Assembly: GCA_031549965.1 (NCBI GenBank)
Contig: JAVBPB010000093.1
Location: 1-38,648, forward strand
Reading direction: 5' to 3'
DNA length: 38,648 nt
DNA from: JAVBPB01 sp031549965
GTDB lineage: Bacteria > Bacillota > Clostridia > Lachnospirales > Lachnospiraceae
Positions 24,101-33,534 of this stretch are shown in pieces. Within the stretch, counting starts at the first letter, position 1. Each line of letters starts with the position of its first letter. The translations under genes and the position numbers were made by a program. The notes beneath the pieces are model-generated. The model saw nothing but the letters and a program-made list of their open reading frames with translations, searched no databases and had not been told where the DNA came from.

Positions 24101-27100
24101 CCATCTTCTTCTAAGATAATCCCTGCCTTAGAATCACTTCTGTTGTCTACACCAACATATACTGCATAGTTCTGTCCCGGTACTAAATCTGTTAAAGTTT
24201 GGGACATAGTTATATCACCGGATAATTTTAACATAGGATTGCTGTATTGGCTTTTACTAATTGCCGCACTTCCAGTTCCTTCTTTTGTCCAGTATGTATT
24301 TAATCCATTTATACCACTGTTAAATCCAGCATCCTTAATATGCATACCTGTACTCCACTCAATTGCAAGGTTTGCTTTTTCACCTTTATATAAAACATAA
24401 GGAGTTCCTGCTTTTGCTGTCAATTGAATTTTTCCGTCTACTACATTAATTTCTGTTTTATTGGTTTTACCAAGATCAGTTAATTCATACGCATAAACTG
24501 TACTTAGGCTTTCCCATCCCTTTGGAAGTTCCCAAGTTGTTGTTCCGCCTTGTGTATTAAAGTGGTATAGCTTTTCATCAGCGGCAGCTACTTTTTCACC
24601 TGTTTGTGCATTCCAATACCATGGTAATAAATAAGATTCTGTACCTTTACCTGTACCGTCACCTTTAGTCATAGTTCCTTGTAAAACTACTTTTCCGTTT
24701 AATGTAACTGTTCTGTCACGGAATAATGGGCTGGTTACATCATTACTTCCTCTTGTAATAACAACTGTGTCTTTGTCAGCATCCTGTAATGTTATTTCCA
24801 TCTCAGGTGTCCATGTGTGTGCAGGTACATCACCATGTGCACCATAATTAACCGGTGTACCGTTAACCCATTTCATAACCTTATAATGTTGGAAGAATTT
24901 AGTAGTTAAATCTTGTTCATATAAATTAGTTATATACGCATCATAATCATTTCTTCCTTGCCAACCTTCAAAATCTTTCATATTATATCCGCCAAGTAAT
25001 GGTGCGTTAGCAGAACCGCCATATCTTGGGAAATCACCAACCCATGAATCTTTTTGATGATTACGAAGGAAACGCATTACTTCACTATTAATACCTTTCA
25101 TAGCATAGCCACCATATGTTAAATCTGCTGCCCAATGCTGGAATGTAGAATCATATTCATTGGCAGCACTCCATTCGGTTGCCATTCGCCATCCGTTGCC
25201 TGTAATCATATCGGTTAACTTACGGGTTTCCCATGCATCTTCTGGGCTTCCTGTTAGATTTCCCCATATGTCTACATATACAAAATCCATATTGTCTCCA
25301 ACTTTTTCCTTTAATTCATTAAAACGTTGTTGACGTAAACCTTCACCTAAATCATATAAGGCATCAATTCCAACGGCTTGATCCAGCCAGTTCCAACCGT
25401 ATCTTAAACTTCCATCAGCTTTTCTTCTTACTAAATCATCATTGAATGCTTTTGATTCTGGGTACATTTCTCCTGCATTTACATGAATACCAAATCTGGC
25501 ACTGTATTCCTTACCTGCTGTCATCATTGTATTCATATCATCGGCGCCGCCAATTCTGTTTCCGATATCTGCATAATCTGGATGACCAGAGTCATGACCT
25601 TCATTTCCATATCCTTTTAATAATACAGACTGTCCTAATCCATCAGTATGCATCGCAACACGTTTTACATTGTCTAATGTTGTTAAAAATGGATTTTGTG
25701 CCTGACCGCTAAAATTCATTGCTATACGCCAAGCAACCAGTTCTGGAACTTCTTCACTCTTATAAGGATTGTTCATAATATCACGGTATGCAATTGCACC
25801 GTCTTGCCAGTCAATTTGCTGATCTTGATTTAGATCCCCAGTAATTACAACTGTTGTCATTGGCATTTCAGTTTGAGGCATTACATAATCTTTACCCTTT
25901 GCAGTGATTTTACGATTATAGTACCATTTACAGCTTCCAAGTCCCATGGACTTAAAACCACCCTCATTTGAAATAACAGCTTCAACTCTTGTATTTAAAC
26001 TGCCTCCGTTAACTCCTGTATATACAGCAGAACCATCATTTTCTGAATTGCTCCAAAGACCTGCACTAAGTTCATCATTAGATATAAAAGCATACATATA
26101 ATCTGTTTTGCCAACTGCTGTGTCTTTGTTTAAAACTATTGAAGAATCTCCACTTAGTGTGGTTTTTGTGGACATTTTTGCACCCTTTAGATTGGTGCCA
26201 TTTTGTGTTGTACGAACAGAAACCAAGCTGTGATTTGGAATATATATAGTTTGTACAGGGTATTGTTGGTTGTCTAAATTATTTTCAACTTTTGTAATAT
26301 TAAATGCCAATGTATTTTTATCAACTACTAATTCTGCTGTAATTTTAGCATCAATATTGCCTACAGTGTCTTTAACTGTCATTACATAAACAGCTTTATT
26401 ATCTTCAAAAACTGCTTCAACAGATTCCTTTTCTAATATAATATCTTTTCCATTAATAGTTATAGTATTAATTCTTGAAGCTTGACCATAGAATACTTTA
26501 TTATCATATTTCTTCATAACATACTGTACAACGCTTGGGAAATCTTTTGCAATAGTTACTTCCATGTCTTCGGAATTAATATTTATTGTATCAAATGTTT
26601 CTCCCGGTTCAAGTTGAATATCCAAAAGAGTCGTGTCTTCATTTAAAACCACAATTGTTTGATTATAATAATTATATCCGATTTTTTCAATTGTTATCTC
26701 GTGAGTTCCAGCTATAACTTTCCTAAACTCATATTCTCCAGATGCATTAGTTGTTGCTTCTTTTCCAAATAAAGTTACAATTGCATCAGAAACTGGATTA
26801 TTTTGTTCATCTAAAACCCTGCCTGTAACTGTATAAGTTGCCGCTTCAGCCTGATCTGTATAATGTATATCTTTCAAGTAAATGTCTGATATTTCAGTAC
26901 CGGAAACTGCATTAAATGTTCCCGCTTTTATACCAATCTTATCACCCAATCCAGTTATACCGCTAAAATCTACGTCAGTAAATAATTCTGTTCCATCAAC
27001 TTTAAGGGTTGCTTTTTTATCCGCCGTCCATTCAATTCTTACTTTTATTTCTGAGTTTTCCCCAGGAACAGCTCCTATATTTGCGGACCAAGGTGAACCT

Positions 27101-27543
27101 TCAGCACCATACTTTTGCCAATACCAACCGCTTGCATTATAACCAAAAAACATTCCTGTATTTTGATCTTTATAACCAAGGTAAAAACCTATACGATTAT
27201 ATTTTCCTGCTTGTATGGTTTTTATAGTAGTTTCAAAAAATCCTTCCTTGCTTAAATCATAAGCCTTATCTGAGATGAATATAGCTGGTGGTGCAGTTTG
27301 GCTTGGATTATTTCCATTGCTTGTACCTGCTTTTAAATGAAGCCATCCATCATCAGTAATTTCACAAGCTTCCCCGCCTTTTATTGTGCTTGCATCCTGT
27401 TCCCAGTTATCAATGATACCATCTTCATAAATTACATTTTCCCCTTCCTCTGCCCTTACATAATTAGTTTGTAACGGCATAGGCACATTTAATGTTATAC
27501 ATAATGCTAGAAATAAGCAAAATAATCTTTTTATTTTTCTCAT
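21193..27543 (-). CDS. Secreted endo-alpha-N-acetylgalactosaminidase (GH101), multidomain
   Basis: A 2116-residue enzyme releasing the core-1 disaccharide Gal-beta-1,3-GalNAc from Ser/Thr of mucins. The signal peptide is about 1-31; a beta-sandwich domain covers 36-228; a carboxypeptidase-regulatory-like domain 236-314. The GH101 module runs from about 320 to 1060 with nucleophile Asp758 (FVYVDIWG) and acid/base Glu790 (MATEWS), the same 32-residue spacing as the pneumococcal enzyme. Binding domains follow to about 1415, then FIVAR (1421-1485), an F5/8 type C/CBM32 domain (1495-1645), two more FIVAR (1657-1720, 1721-1787), a Pro/Thr linker, an unidentified region (1812-2010) and a Big_2-like domain (2020-2116). 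There is no LPXTG or SLH anchor. GGAGG lies 9 nt before the ATG. It is the last gene of the operon. Confidence 0.95.
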   Translation of the reverse strand: MRKIKRLFCLFLALCITLNVPMPLQTNYVRAEEGENVIYEDGIIDNWEQDASTIKGGEACEITDDGWLHLKAGTSNGNNPSQTAPPAIFISDKAYDLSKEGFFETTIKTIQAGKYNRIGFYLGYKDQNTGMFFGYNASGWYWQKYGAEGSPWSANIGAVPGENSEIKVRIEWTADKKATLKVDGTELFTDVDFSGITGLGDKIGIKAGTFNAVSGTEISDIYLKDIHYTDQAEAATYTVTGRVLDEQNNPVSDAIVTLFGKEATTNASGEYEFRKVIAGTHEITIEKIGYNYYNQTIVVLNEDTTLLDIQLEPGETFDTININSEDMEVTIAKDFPSVVQYVMKKYDNKVFYGQASRINTITINGKDIILEKESVEAVFEDNKAVYVMTVKDTVGNIDAKITAELVVDKNTLAFNITKVENNLDNQQYPVQTIYIPNHSLVSVRTTQNGTNLKGAKMSTKTTLSGDSSIVLNKDTAVGKTDYMYAFISNDELSAGLWSNSENDGSAVYTGVNGGSLNTRVEAVISNEGGFKSMGLGSCKWYYNRKITAKGKDYVMPQTEMPMTTVVITGDLNQDQQIDWQDGAIAYRDIMNNPYKSEEVPELVAWRIAMNFSGQAQNPFLTTLDNVKRVAMHTDGLGQSVLLKGYGNEGHDSGHPDYADIGNRIGGADDMNTMMTAGKEYSARFGIHVNAGEMYPESKAFNDDLVRRKADGSLRYGWNWLDQAVGIDALYDLGEGLRQQRFNELKEKVGDNMDFVYVDIWGNLTGSPEDAWETRKLTDMITGNGWRMATEWSAANEYDSTFQHWAADLTYGGYAMKGINSEVMRFLRNHQKDSWVGDFPRYGGSANAPLLGGYNMKDFEGWQGRNDYDAYITNLYEQDLTTKFFQHYKVMKWVNGTPVNYGAHGDVPAHTWTPEMEITLQDADKDTVVITRGSNDVTSPLFRDRTVTLNGKVVLQGTMTKGDGTGKGTESYLLPWYWNAQTGEKVAAADEKLYHFNTQGGTTTWELPKGWESLSTVYAYELTDLGKTNKTEINVVDGKIQLTAKAGTPYVLYKGEKANLAIEWSTGMHIKDAGFNSGINGLNTYWTKEGTGSAAISKSQYSNPMLKLSGDITMSQTLTDLVPGQNYAVYVGVDNRSDSKAGIILEEDGKEIASNYTDKSIAKNYVLAYTHSNVSATVDGSSYFQNMYVFFKASNKEVTLKLKREAGSDDTYFDDIRIVKNDSENIIKDENGKIIKFQQDFETVAQGIYPFVIGPVEGVADNRTHLSELHAPYTQNGWDVKRMDDVLEGNWSVKSNGLCTRDTLVYQTIPQNFKFEEGQRYKVSFDYQLGFDNGYKFAVGNGEYDKENTVLYKMEAAWGTTAHKEFEIIGDASGKTWIGIYSTISSPDVSKYTYDEANFNGVKDFVIDNLVIEKVNGEVTKGEIKALIESCTEFEAGDYQPKSFKAFKSALVNAQVVFDRANATQAEITSAYSKLMLAKAGLVEIGSVAESDEYDIIATPDNVLVGSAQELVDDTEGPKELAIDNDTSTYWHSEWANEDSSLLWFEFSYPERVDVAGLRYLPRPGADNANGKLLDYTIMVSNDNGETWGYTQDGTFAPQTKWQMVSFPGVIKDVTNVRLFARSTAGQSKADENIFSSAAELRLIGTVKKVENNEDDKEKLEVLINTLSKLVQSDYTKKEWDIFANELQIANAVLENASSTQYDYVYAYQELNYASKKLLLRADISNLSKLVAECEKLVKSNYISNTWAVFSNSLKAAKAVLEDADATQLEVDNALSGLTIAKNGLVKVAPYTPVNPVEPTKDGTDTNTNPNNKVVVNVEAKDNKVTISSDKMLAAIDSTDVGKVEAIIVIPSDAVLKSIILPKDVLKKASEEKINLFVNLTDEDEKVVARWYFDASTLAKASLMEDVNLAVNISNVSNSKQSKVVKQLIRNKQEGTVVSLEQKGKLPAQANLTFKVANGKIGDRVYIYKLNSNTKKLESIVGGYTHAINKEGYVTMGVLEGGDYVVLTKKADSKNITAMKDQIVVKANKTTIKLSETMSIQVILPTCLQKTSKITSKTKSNAIGAVTVTYKVSNSKIATVDSQGKVTAKGKGTVTITTIVKMQNGTSKTVSSKITIK

Positions 27544-27595
27544 ATAAATAATCCTCCCTGAATTATTTTAAACATTTTGGTTTATAGTTTTTTAA

Positions 27596-27763
27596 TTACT
27601 GATACTTTTTATTGTAATCGAACAATAAAGCAAGTATTCCAAAAAGACCCAGAAGCATTATGCCTAAATGATCTATACCTATACTTTTTTGTCCATATAT
27701 AACTAATCCTATACATACTATAAATATAGCTAATACAGCCATTGATTTTAATATTTTATACAT
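27596..27763 (-). CDS. Small membrane protein in the sugar ABC operon
   Basis: A 55-residue protein found by translating the gap between permease and GH101. It has two hydrophobic segments (about 8-24 and 33-48) joined by GQKSIGIDHLG, and ends with the polar NKKYQ. GGAGG lies 8 nt before the ATG. It starts 25 bases after the permease stop, so it belongs to the operon. Small proteins of this shape occur next to carbohydrate ABC permeases in Firmicutes (I think catalogued as DUF6903, from memory). A role as a small subunit of the importer is possible. Confidence 0.7.
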   Translation of the reverse strand: MYKILKSMAVLAIFIVCIGLVIYGQKSIGIDHLGIMLLGLFGILALLFDYNKKYQ

Positions 27764-27788
27764 AGTAATACCTCCTGCATATTTAAAA

Positions 27789-28667
27789 CTATCCTTTTAA
27801 TCCTCCAAGGCTCATACCCTGAGTTAATTTCTTTTGTACCAGAATGTAGAGTATTAATGTCGGTAACATTACTATTACAAGTCCTGCATATAACCTACCA
27901 TAGTTTGCTGCTGCTTTCTGTGCCTGCATAAGCTGCATTAATCCTACCGGCAGAGTCTTAGTGGTCTTTGTAAGCAACGTCATTGATATAATATACTCAT
28001 TCCAAAAAGAAAGGAAATTAAACAATATAACCGTAATAATACTTGGTCTTGCCATTGGCATCATAATTGTAACCATAGTTCTAAAATATCCGCTTCCATC
28101 CACAAATGCAGCTTCCTCATAATCCTTTGGAATTGTCACAAAAAACCCTGATAGAAGATATATTGTAAATGGTAACGCGGTAGAAGCGTAAACTAATGCC
28201 ACTACAAATATATTATTCAGAAAAAAACCACTTCCAAATATTTGTTTTAACCATTTGTCTCCATCTACAAACATTAAGAAAATCGGAACTACAATATAGT
28301 TTACATTAATAAATAATCCTGCCATAAACATTGTATTAAAAAATTTACTTCCGATAAATTTATATCTTGCCAATACATAGGAAGCCGGCAAAGCTATAAC
28401 AAGCAAAATTCCAAGTGCAACTAATGTAACAACAATGGAATTAAGAAAATAATCTCCCATTTTTGCCTTTCCAATTGCTTCTATAAAATTTTGTATATGA
28501 ATTCCTTTTGGCATTGTCCACGGATTTCCATAGAATTCCGAATTTTGTTTAATCGAGGCTAAAAACACCCATCCAACCGGAATAACAATTGTAATAGCTA
28601 ATGCAACAAGCACTGCATAAATAGCAATCTTACTTATTATGTTATTGCTTTTTAACTGTTTATTCAT
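27789..28667 (-). CDS. Sugar ABC transporter permease, MalG/CUT1 type
   Basis: A 292-residue inner permease with six helices and the EAA loop EEAAFVDGSGYFRTMVTIMMP (about residues 190-210), which docks the ATPase. The start at 28667 is chosen because AGGAGG lies 7 nt upstream; the longer frame to 28709 runs into the preceding gene. The second permease gene ends 10 bases before this one begins. With the binding protein it forms an importer whose context points to galacto-N-biose/lacto-N-biose. No ATPase gene is in the operon, so a shared MsmK-like ATPase elsewhere is expected. Confidence 0.93.
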   Translation of the reverse strand: MNKQLKSNNIISKIAIYAVLVALAITIVIPVGWVFLASIKQNSEFYGNPWTMPKGIHIQNFIEAIGKAKMGDYFLNSIVVTLVALGILLVIALPASYVLARYKFIGSKFFNTMFMAGLFINVNYIVVPIFLMFVDGDKWLKQIFGSGFFLNNIFVVALVYASTALPFTIYLLSGFFVTIPKDYEEAAFVDGSGYFRTMVTIMMPMARPSIITVILFNFLSFWNEYIISMTLLTKTTKTLPVGLMQLMQAQKAAANYGRLYAGLVIVMLPTLILYILVQKKLTQGMSLGGLKG

Positions 28668-28677
28668 GTTTATCCTC

Positions 28678-29571
28678 CTAGAATTGCAGCGGCTCACGCT
28701 TAGTTGCAAAGTTTACAAGTGCTGATAATCCAAATGAGAATAAGAATATTACAACACCGATTGCCATACCATATCCATATGAAGAATTAGTATAAGCCTG
28801 ACCATACATATAACTTAAAAATACTTCTGTAGTTCCGTCTGGCCCTCCGTTTGTCAATGACTTAACGAATAAAAAGCTTAAATTTATTGAACTGATTATA
28901 AAGAATGTTAATGTAGTTCTAATATTTGTCCAAATTAACGGAAGTGTAATACTAAAAAACTGAGTAAACTTGCCTGCACCTTCTAGTCCTGCTGATTCAT
29001 ATAAACTTTCTGGTACACTTGCCATACTTGCCATATACATTACCATATAATAGCCAATTGCCTGCCAAATCATAGCAATTGCCAAACTAAAAATTACTAT
29101 TTTTTGATCACCAAGCCATAGAATCGGCTCTGCATCTCCACCTTTAAATATTGAAATTATACTGTTTAAAAGTCCATTGTTTGGGTCGTATATTGCTGAG
29201 AATATAGCAGAGATTACAACTACAGATAAAATATTGGGAATATAAAATATAATTCTAAATAAATTTTGGCCTTTTATCTTTTCTCTTGATAAAATTGCCG
29301 CAAAAACTAAAGCAAATGCCATTGTTACAATAGTAACTAACACAATTAGTAAAATACTATTTTGAAATGCCTGATAAAACTTTTCATCCTGTGCTAATAT
29401 TTTAAAATTATTAAGCCCTACAAATGTCTTATTATTGGAGAATCCTCCCCATTTATATAGGGACATTTTAAATACATTTATTGTTGGTATTATCATAAAA
29501 ACTATAAATAATAAAACTGCTGGTAATACACAAACTGCAATAAACGCAGTTCTTTCTTTTTGGCGCTTCAC
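28678..29571 (-). CDS. Sugar ABC transporter permease, MalF/CUT1 type
   Basis: A 297-residue permease with six helices (LLFIVFMIIPTINVFKMSLYKW near the N-terminus) and an EAA loop ESAGLEGAGKFTQFFSITLP. The start is GTG at 29571, with AGGGGG 8 nt upstream; no in-frame ATG is nearby. It follows the binding-protein gene after an intercistronic hairpin and precedes the MalG-type permease by 10 bases. Confidence 0.93.
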   Translation of the reverse strand: MKRQKERTAFIAVCVLPAVLLFIVFMIIPTINVFKMSLYKWGGFSNNKTFVGLNNFKILAQDEKFYQAFQNSILLIVLVTIVTMAFALVFAAILSREKIKGQNLFRIIFYIPNILSVVVISAIFSAIYDPNNGLLNSIISIFKGGDAEPILWLGDQKIVIFSLAIAMIWQAIGYYMVMYMASMASVPESLYESAGLEGAGKFTQFFSITLPLIWTNIRTTLTFFIISSINLSFLFVKSLTNGGPDGTTEVFLSYMYGQAYTNSSYGYGMAIGVVIFLFSFGLSALVNFATKREPLQF

Positions 29572-29600
29572 TCTGCATACCCCCTGGTTTTATTTATAGG

Positions 29601-29620
29601 AGGAGCCTTTTACTGCTCCT
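29601..29620 (-). other. Hairpin between binding-protein and permease genes
   Basis: Arms AGGAGC and GCTCCT with an 8-base loop, 17 bases after the binding-protein stop and without a T-run. Such hairpins commonly stabilise the abundant upstream message in sugar ABC operons. Confidence 0.5.
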
Positions 29621-29636
29621 GCCTACAATTGTTAAA

Positions 29637-31037
29637 CTACTCTTGTACTGCTTCTCTTAATTTATCACTTGCTTTTTCAACGCCTTCTTGCCATTCTTTA
29701 GTGGTTTTATCACCACTCATAATACTATTTACTGCGTCGAATAAAGATACTTTCATGCTTACGCCTTCTACAGGAGCTGTTGCTTTAAAGCCACCCATAA
29801 CTGCTATAGCTGCATTGTTATCATAAATTTTATAAAACAATTGGTTGTCTGCACTTAATTTATTACTTATTCCAACTACTGGTTGGATTGCTCCTGATTT
29901 TGCAAATATTTCTGCCGCTTTATCTGAGTACATAAATGCTACGAATTGTTTTGCAAGGTCAATGTTTTGTGCTGCCGCCGGAATCCACATTTGTTCAAAG
30001 AATGTGTATGAAGATGGTTTTTGGTCTGCTGCAACTGCCGGAACTGCTGTAAATCCCCATTTGAATCCATCTGCTTTTGGTGCTTCTGCCATTTCGCCCG
30101 GAAGCCATGTTCCGTTTGGACAAAAGATTGCTTTGTTGTCTAATATTAATTGTTGATTTTTTGTAAAGTTATCATTGTTTGCATTAGCCACTGTTGTAGG
30201 CTCTGTGTATTTAGCAAGTTTTTCAACTATTTCAAATACAGCACTTGCTTCCGGAGATTCCCACACACCATCTTGATATGTCATACAATTGTTAAATAAG
30301 TTTGCTCCTCCTGATGATTCTAATAAAGCATAAATAAATGCATCAAAGTATCCCGGTGTTGGGTAAGTAAATAATGAAATTCCTTCTGCCTTTGCCTTAT
30401 CTCCTAATTCCCACATTTCATCCCATGTAGTTGGAACGCTCCAACCTTTTTCTTCTAATAGTCCTGCATTGTAGAATAATCCACATGGGCTATAAAACAT
30501 AGGTGCATAATAAGTTACGCCATCATTGTAAGGATTAGTTCCAAGTGTATCTAAAAATCCCGGAAGAATTTTTTCAATAACCACACGGCTTTCTCCTGGG
30601 ATTTGCATACCCAAAACATCTGTTAATGCTACAAGACCTTTTTCTTTAGTAAGAGTTTCAGTAAGTCCTGCTTCACGTCCAGTTGCTAAGTGAACAACGT
30701 CTGGGTATTCCCCTGCTTTCATACTTGGTGATATAACATCTTCAATTTTTTTGTCTACTGTTAATTCAATCTTTACACCACTTACTGTTTCTTCAAATGC
30801 TTTTGCTACTTCTGTCCAAAGGTCTGCACCATAACCGCCTTCAAGTGCTGCAACTTTTAAAACTTTTACTTCACCTGATTGTGTGGCATCTTCCTCAGTG
30901 GTGCTCTCAACTGTTTCGGACTGGGTTGCTTTTGTTGTTTCTTCTGTTGTTTCAGAATTGTCCTTCTTGCCACATGCTGTTGCTATAGTTGTTACCATAG
31001 CCACACATAATAGCAAACTAATAAACCTTTTTTTCAT
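29637..31037 (-). CDS. Sugar ABC transporter solute-binding lipoprotein
   Basis: A 466-residue family-1 extracellular solute-binding protein. The lipoprotein signal ends at Cys22 (TIATAC), followed by an S/T/E-rich linker (to about 50) and a two-lobed binding domain. The start at 31037 is preferred because TGGAGG lies 8 nt upstream inside the longer frame. It is encoded between GH112 and the permeases, so it most likely captures galacto-N-biose (and possibly lacto-N-biose) released by GH101. The ligand is inferred from the cluster. A weak internal promoter (TTTATA-17-GATACT) may lie just upstream. Confidence 0.92.
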   Translation of the reverse strand: MKKRFISLLLCVAMVTTIATACGKKDNSETTEETTKATQSETVESTTEEDATQSGEVKVLKVAALEGGYGADLWTEVAKAFEETVSGVKIELTVDKKIEDVISPSMKAGEYPDVVHLATGREAGLTETLTKEKGLVALTDVLGMQIPGESRVVIEKILPGFLDTLGTNPYNDGVTYYAPMFYSPCGLFYNAGLLEEKGWSVPTTWDEMWELGDKAKAEGISLFTYPTPGYFDAFIYALLESSGGANLFNNCMTYQDGVWESPEASAVFEIVEKLAKYTEPTTVANANNDNFTKNQQLILDNKAIFCPNGTWLPGEMAEAPKADGFKWGFTAVPAVAADQKPSSYTFFEQMWIPAAAQNIDLAKQFVAFMYSDKAAEIFAKSGAIQPVVGISNKLSADNQLFYKIYDNNAAIAVMGGFKATAPVEGVSMKVSLFDAVNSIMSGDKTTKEWQEGVEKASDKLREAVQE

Positions 31038-31102
31038 AATTACTACCTCCATTTTTTTGTTAGTATCATTTTGACACCTATTTATATAAATTTTAATGTT
31101 AC

Positions 31103-33271
31103 CTAAATTTCATACCATTTTATTTCGTTAGGTTCCAGTTCAATAGAAAAACTTGTTCCATCCCCTTTATAAATGGTTGTAGCTTGTGGTTCATAAGTAT
31201 TATTAACTATGCAATACTTATTATTCATAATGTATGCATGTACATCTACATTATAATTAGTACTAAACCACTTCAAGATTTCCTTATCATCATTTGCTGC
31301 CCATAAAATAGCTCTATAAAGAATTCTGCTATTTTCAAAGCTATAAGGAATCCCGCTAATATATACACTTCTTCCTTTTCCAAAATCATTAACAGCTAAT
31401 TGGACTTCTCTGTTAATCTGCTTAATAATTCTAGTATTTTCTAAAGCAAATATATTTTTCTTGCCTTCTCCAAAATCAATTGTTCCTTTGCAATCCTCTG
31501 TAATAAAATGTTCTTGTTCCTCTTCCCAATTATACTTATCAACATTGAGTGTAAATCCTCTCTCCATTTCCACTCCCAGTATACCGGCTAATTGAAAATA
31601 ACGTCCCTGCCATTGATGAGCTGTTGGCTCTCCAATTCCTATAAAGCCCCCACCGTTATAAACAAATTCTTTTATTGCTGAAACTATAATAGGATTTATC
31701 CACTCATCACCACCGCTGTATGCCGTATCAGCATCTCCTACATTTATGATTACATCTATATCTTTTAAAATCTGCGGATTATTTTTAATATCATCAAAAC
31801 TAATAAATACCACATCAAAAGGAGCACCGCTAAGAGCCTCCATTACTCCTGAATAGGAATAATTTTGTTTGTAATATATAGCATGGTGTACCATGTGATT
31901 TCCCCATGCACGAATTTTCCCCCAGCTATTTAATACTGCCACTTTTTTTATGCAATATGGAGTTGTTCCTTTTATGTTTTCATACAATTCTCTAAATTCA
32001 TTACATACACTTTCCACATAATCAACAAACTCTGGAAATTTCATAACCAGCTTTAAGTATCCGCCATAGCCTATTCTGTCAATTGGCTTTCTTAAAATAG
32101 CTCGTCTTGCTGTTACCCAATTTATTTTTGCTTCTTTTACAGGATCTCCATTTTCGTGGAAAGTATCTGGGAAAAAGTAAGGAAGGAAACGTCCCTCAGT
32201 ATATTTTATAGCTTCAATATCACTGATTAATCTAAGTGTTGCACCATTTCCTACACTTCCTACTACTGCATCTAAGCCAATGAATTTAAATTCTTCCATA
32301 AACGGTTCCATCCCAATCCAATGATCCCCTAAAAACATCATAGCTTCTTTTTTGTATTCATGAGTAATATCAACCATTTCCTTAGCAAGTTTTGCTACTT
32401 CTCTTCTTTGAAATGCCTGAAAATCTAAAAATTCCTTTGAAGGTATGCGGTACGTATTATTCATGTATCCCTGATCTATTATAAATTCAGGTCTAAATTT
32501 ATACCCCGCTTCCTTTTCAAATTGTTTCAAAATATATGGACTTACAGAAGCAGAATACCCATACCAGTCTACATATTTTTCTCTGGCTAATTCATCAAAA
32601 ATTAAAGTAAATTGGTGAAAAAATGTTGTAAATCTAACCACATCTATATGTGGGTTGTCTATAAGGTATTTCCTAAGGCGATTCATAGAATATTCTCTTG
32701 TCTTAGGCTGTCTTACATCAAAGGTTATTTGATGTTCTACATCTTTCCAGTCATTTGTAATAGCATTATACATATGAACAGGATCCCACATAATGAATGC
32801 CAGAAAGCTTACTGTGTATTCGTGAAACTTTTTAGTATTATTAACTACAACTCTTTGTATGCTTTCTTCATAAGTCCATTCTCCATATGGTACTATTTCA
32901 CCGGTAGTACGATCAATTACCTCCCACCACCTTTCAATATCATCCATCAGATTAACCTTTAGCATATCTGGATATAAGTGTTCCATTAAATCTATCTCCA
33001 GCTTGTCTTTAGTTGCACAATGAAAAGGTGTCATAATATACATCTGCTGGATTTCATCTGGATTAGCCTTTGCCCATGCATTATCTTTTCTAGTAGTATA
33101 GTATGTTGAATATACTTTAGCATCTACCTCTTTTAGTTCTTCAGGATAGTCCGTTCCGTCACAGTCTCTAATAGCATCTGCACCCCAACGCTCTAAAAGT
33201 TCTAATGTTTCTGGAACAACATCCAAATCTGTGGGAATAGTAACTCGTCCTTTTAAATCTATTTTTCTCAT
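31103..33271 (-). CDS. 1,3-beta-galactosyl-N-acetylhexosamine phosphorylase (GH112)
   Basis: A 722-residue cytosolic GH112 enzyme. It phosphorolyses galacto-N-biose or lacto-N-biose I to alpha-Gal-1-P plus GalNAc or GlcNAc. The N-terminal RVTIP..ELLERWGADAIRDCDGTDYP, the barrel segments, and the FLGDHWIG motif with Asp316 (position of the proposed general acid) are typical; a glutamine-amidotransferase-like domain and a small C-terminal beta domain follow. AAGGAG lies 8 nt before the ATG. It is the first gene of the operon. Some clostridial relatives prefer galactosyl-rhamnose; the GH101 and importer context favours galacto-N-biose. Confidence 0.95.
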   Translation of the reverse strand: MRKIDLKGRVTIPTDLDVVPETLELLERWGADAIRDCDGTDYPEELKEVDAKVYSTYYTTRKDNAWAKANPDEIQQMYIMTPFHCATKDKLEIDLMEHLYPDMLKVNLMDDIERWWEVIDRTTGEIVPYGEWTYEESIQRVVVNNTKKFHEYTVSFLAFIMWDPVHMYNAITNDWKDVEHQITFDVRQPKTREYSMNRLRKYLIDNPHIDVVRFTTFFHQFTLIFDELAREKYVDWYGYSASVSPYILKQFEKEAGYKFRPEFIIDQGYMNNTYRIPSKEFLDFQAFQRREVAKLAKEMVDITHEYKKEAMMFLGDHWIGMEPFMEEFKFIGLDAVVGSVGNGATLRLISDIEAIKYTEGRFLPYFFPDTFHENGDPVKEAKINWVTARRAILRKPIDRIGYGGYLKLVMKFPEFVDYVESVCNEFRELYENIKGTTPYCIKKVAVLNSWGKIRAWGNHMVHHAIYYKQNYSYSGVMEALSGAPFDVVFISFDDIKNNPQILKDIDVIINVGDADTAYSGGDEWINPIIVSAIKEFVYNGGGFIGIGEPTAHQWQGRYFQLAGILGVEMERGFTLNVDKYNWEEEQEHFITEDCKGTIDFGEGKKNIFALENTRIIKQINREVQLAVNDFGKGRSVYISGIPYSFENSRILYRAILWAANDDKEILKWFSTNYNVDVHAYIMNNKYCIVNNTYEPQATTIYKGDGTSFSIELEPNEIKWYEI

Positions 33272-33295
33272 TATCTTGCTCCTTATTATTTTTCA

Positions 33296-33325
33296 TTTAT
33301 GTGATATCCATATCTTCATTGTCAA
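33296..33325 (-). promoter_or_regulatory. Candidate promoter of the GH112-GH101 operon
   Basis: Minus strand: perfect -35 TTGACA (33320-33325), 18-base spacer, -10 CATAAA (33296-33301, 4/6). The leader would be only about 20 bases. Regulation by the divergent AraC protein is likely. Confidence 0.35.
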
Positions 33326-33446
33326 TTCTTTATACATTTTTCCTTATTTATCAGACCAAATATACTTTTTGTACAACGTTATATGTAAATTATAATTTTT
33401 TATTGTGTAAAAATCTACTTTTTTATTGCTTTTTTTGTTATATATC

Positions 33447-33477
33447 TTGCTTTTTTATAGCAAATATGTTACTATAA
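33447..33477 (+). promoter_or_regulatory. Candidate araC-type gene promoter overlapped by an inverted repeat
   Basis: TTGCTT (33447-33452), 17 bases, TACTAT (33470-33475) would serve the AraC gene. An inverted repeat TTATAGCAA-5-TTACTATAA (33455-33477, one mismatch) covers its spacer and -10, so it is a candidate autoregulatory operator. Confidence 0.4.
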
Positions 33478-33534
33478 GTGTCATAGGAAATATTGTGTAT
33501 TCTTTAAATATTTCAAGTCTTTAGGAGGAAAATC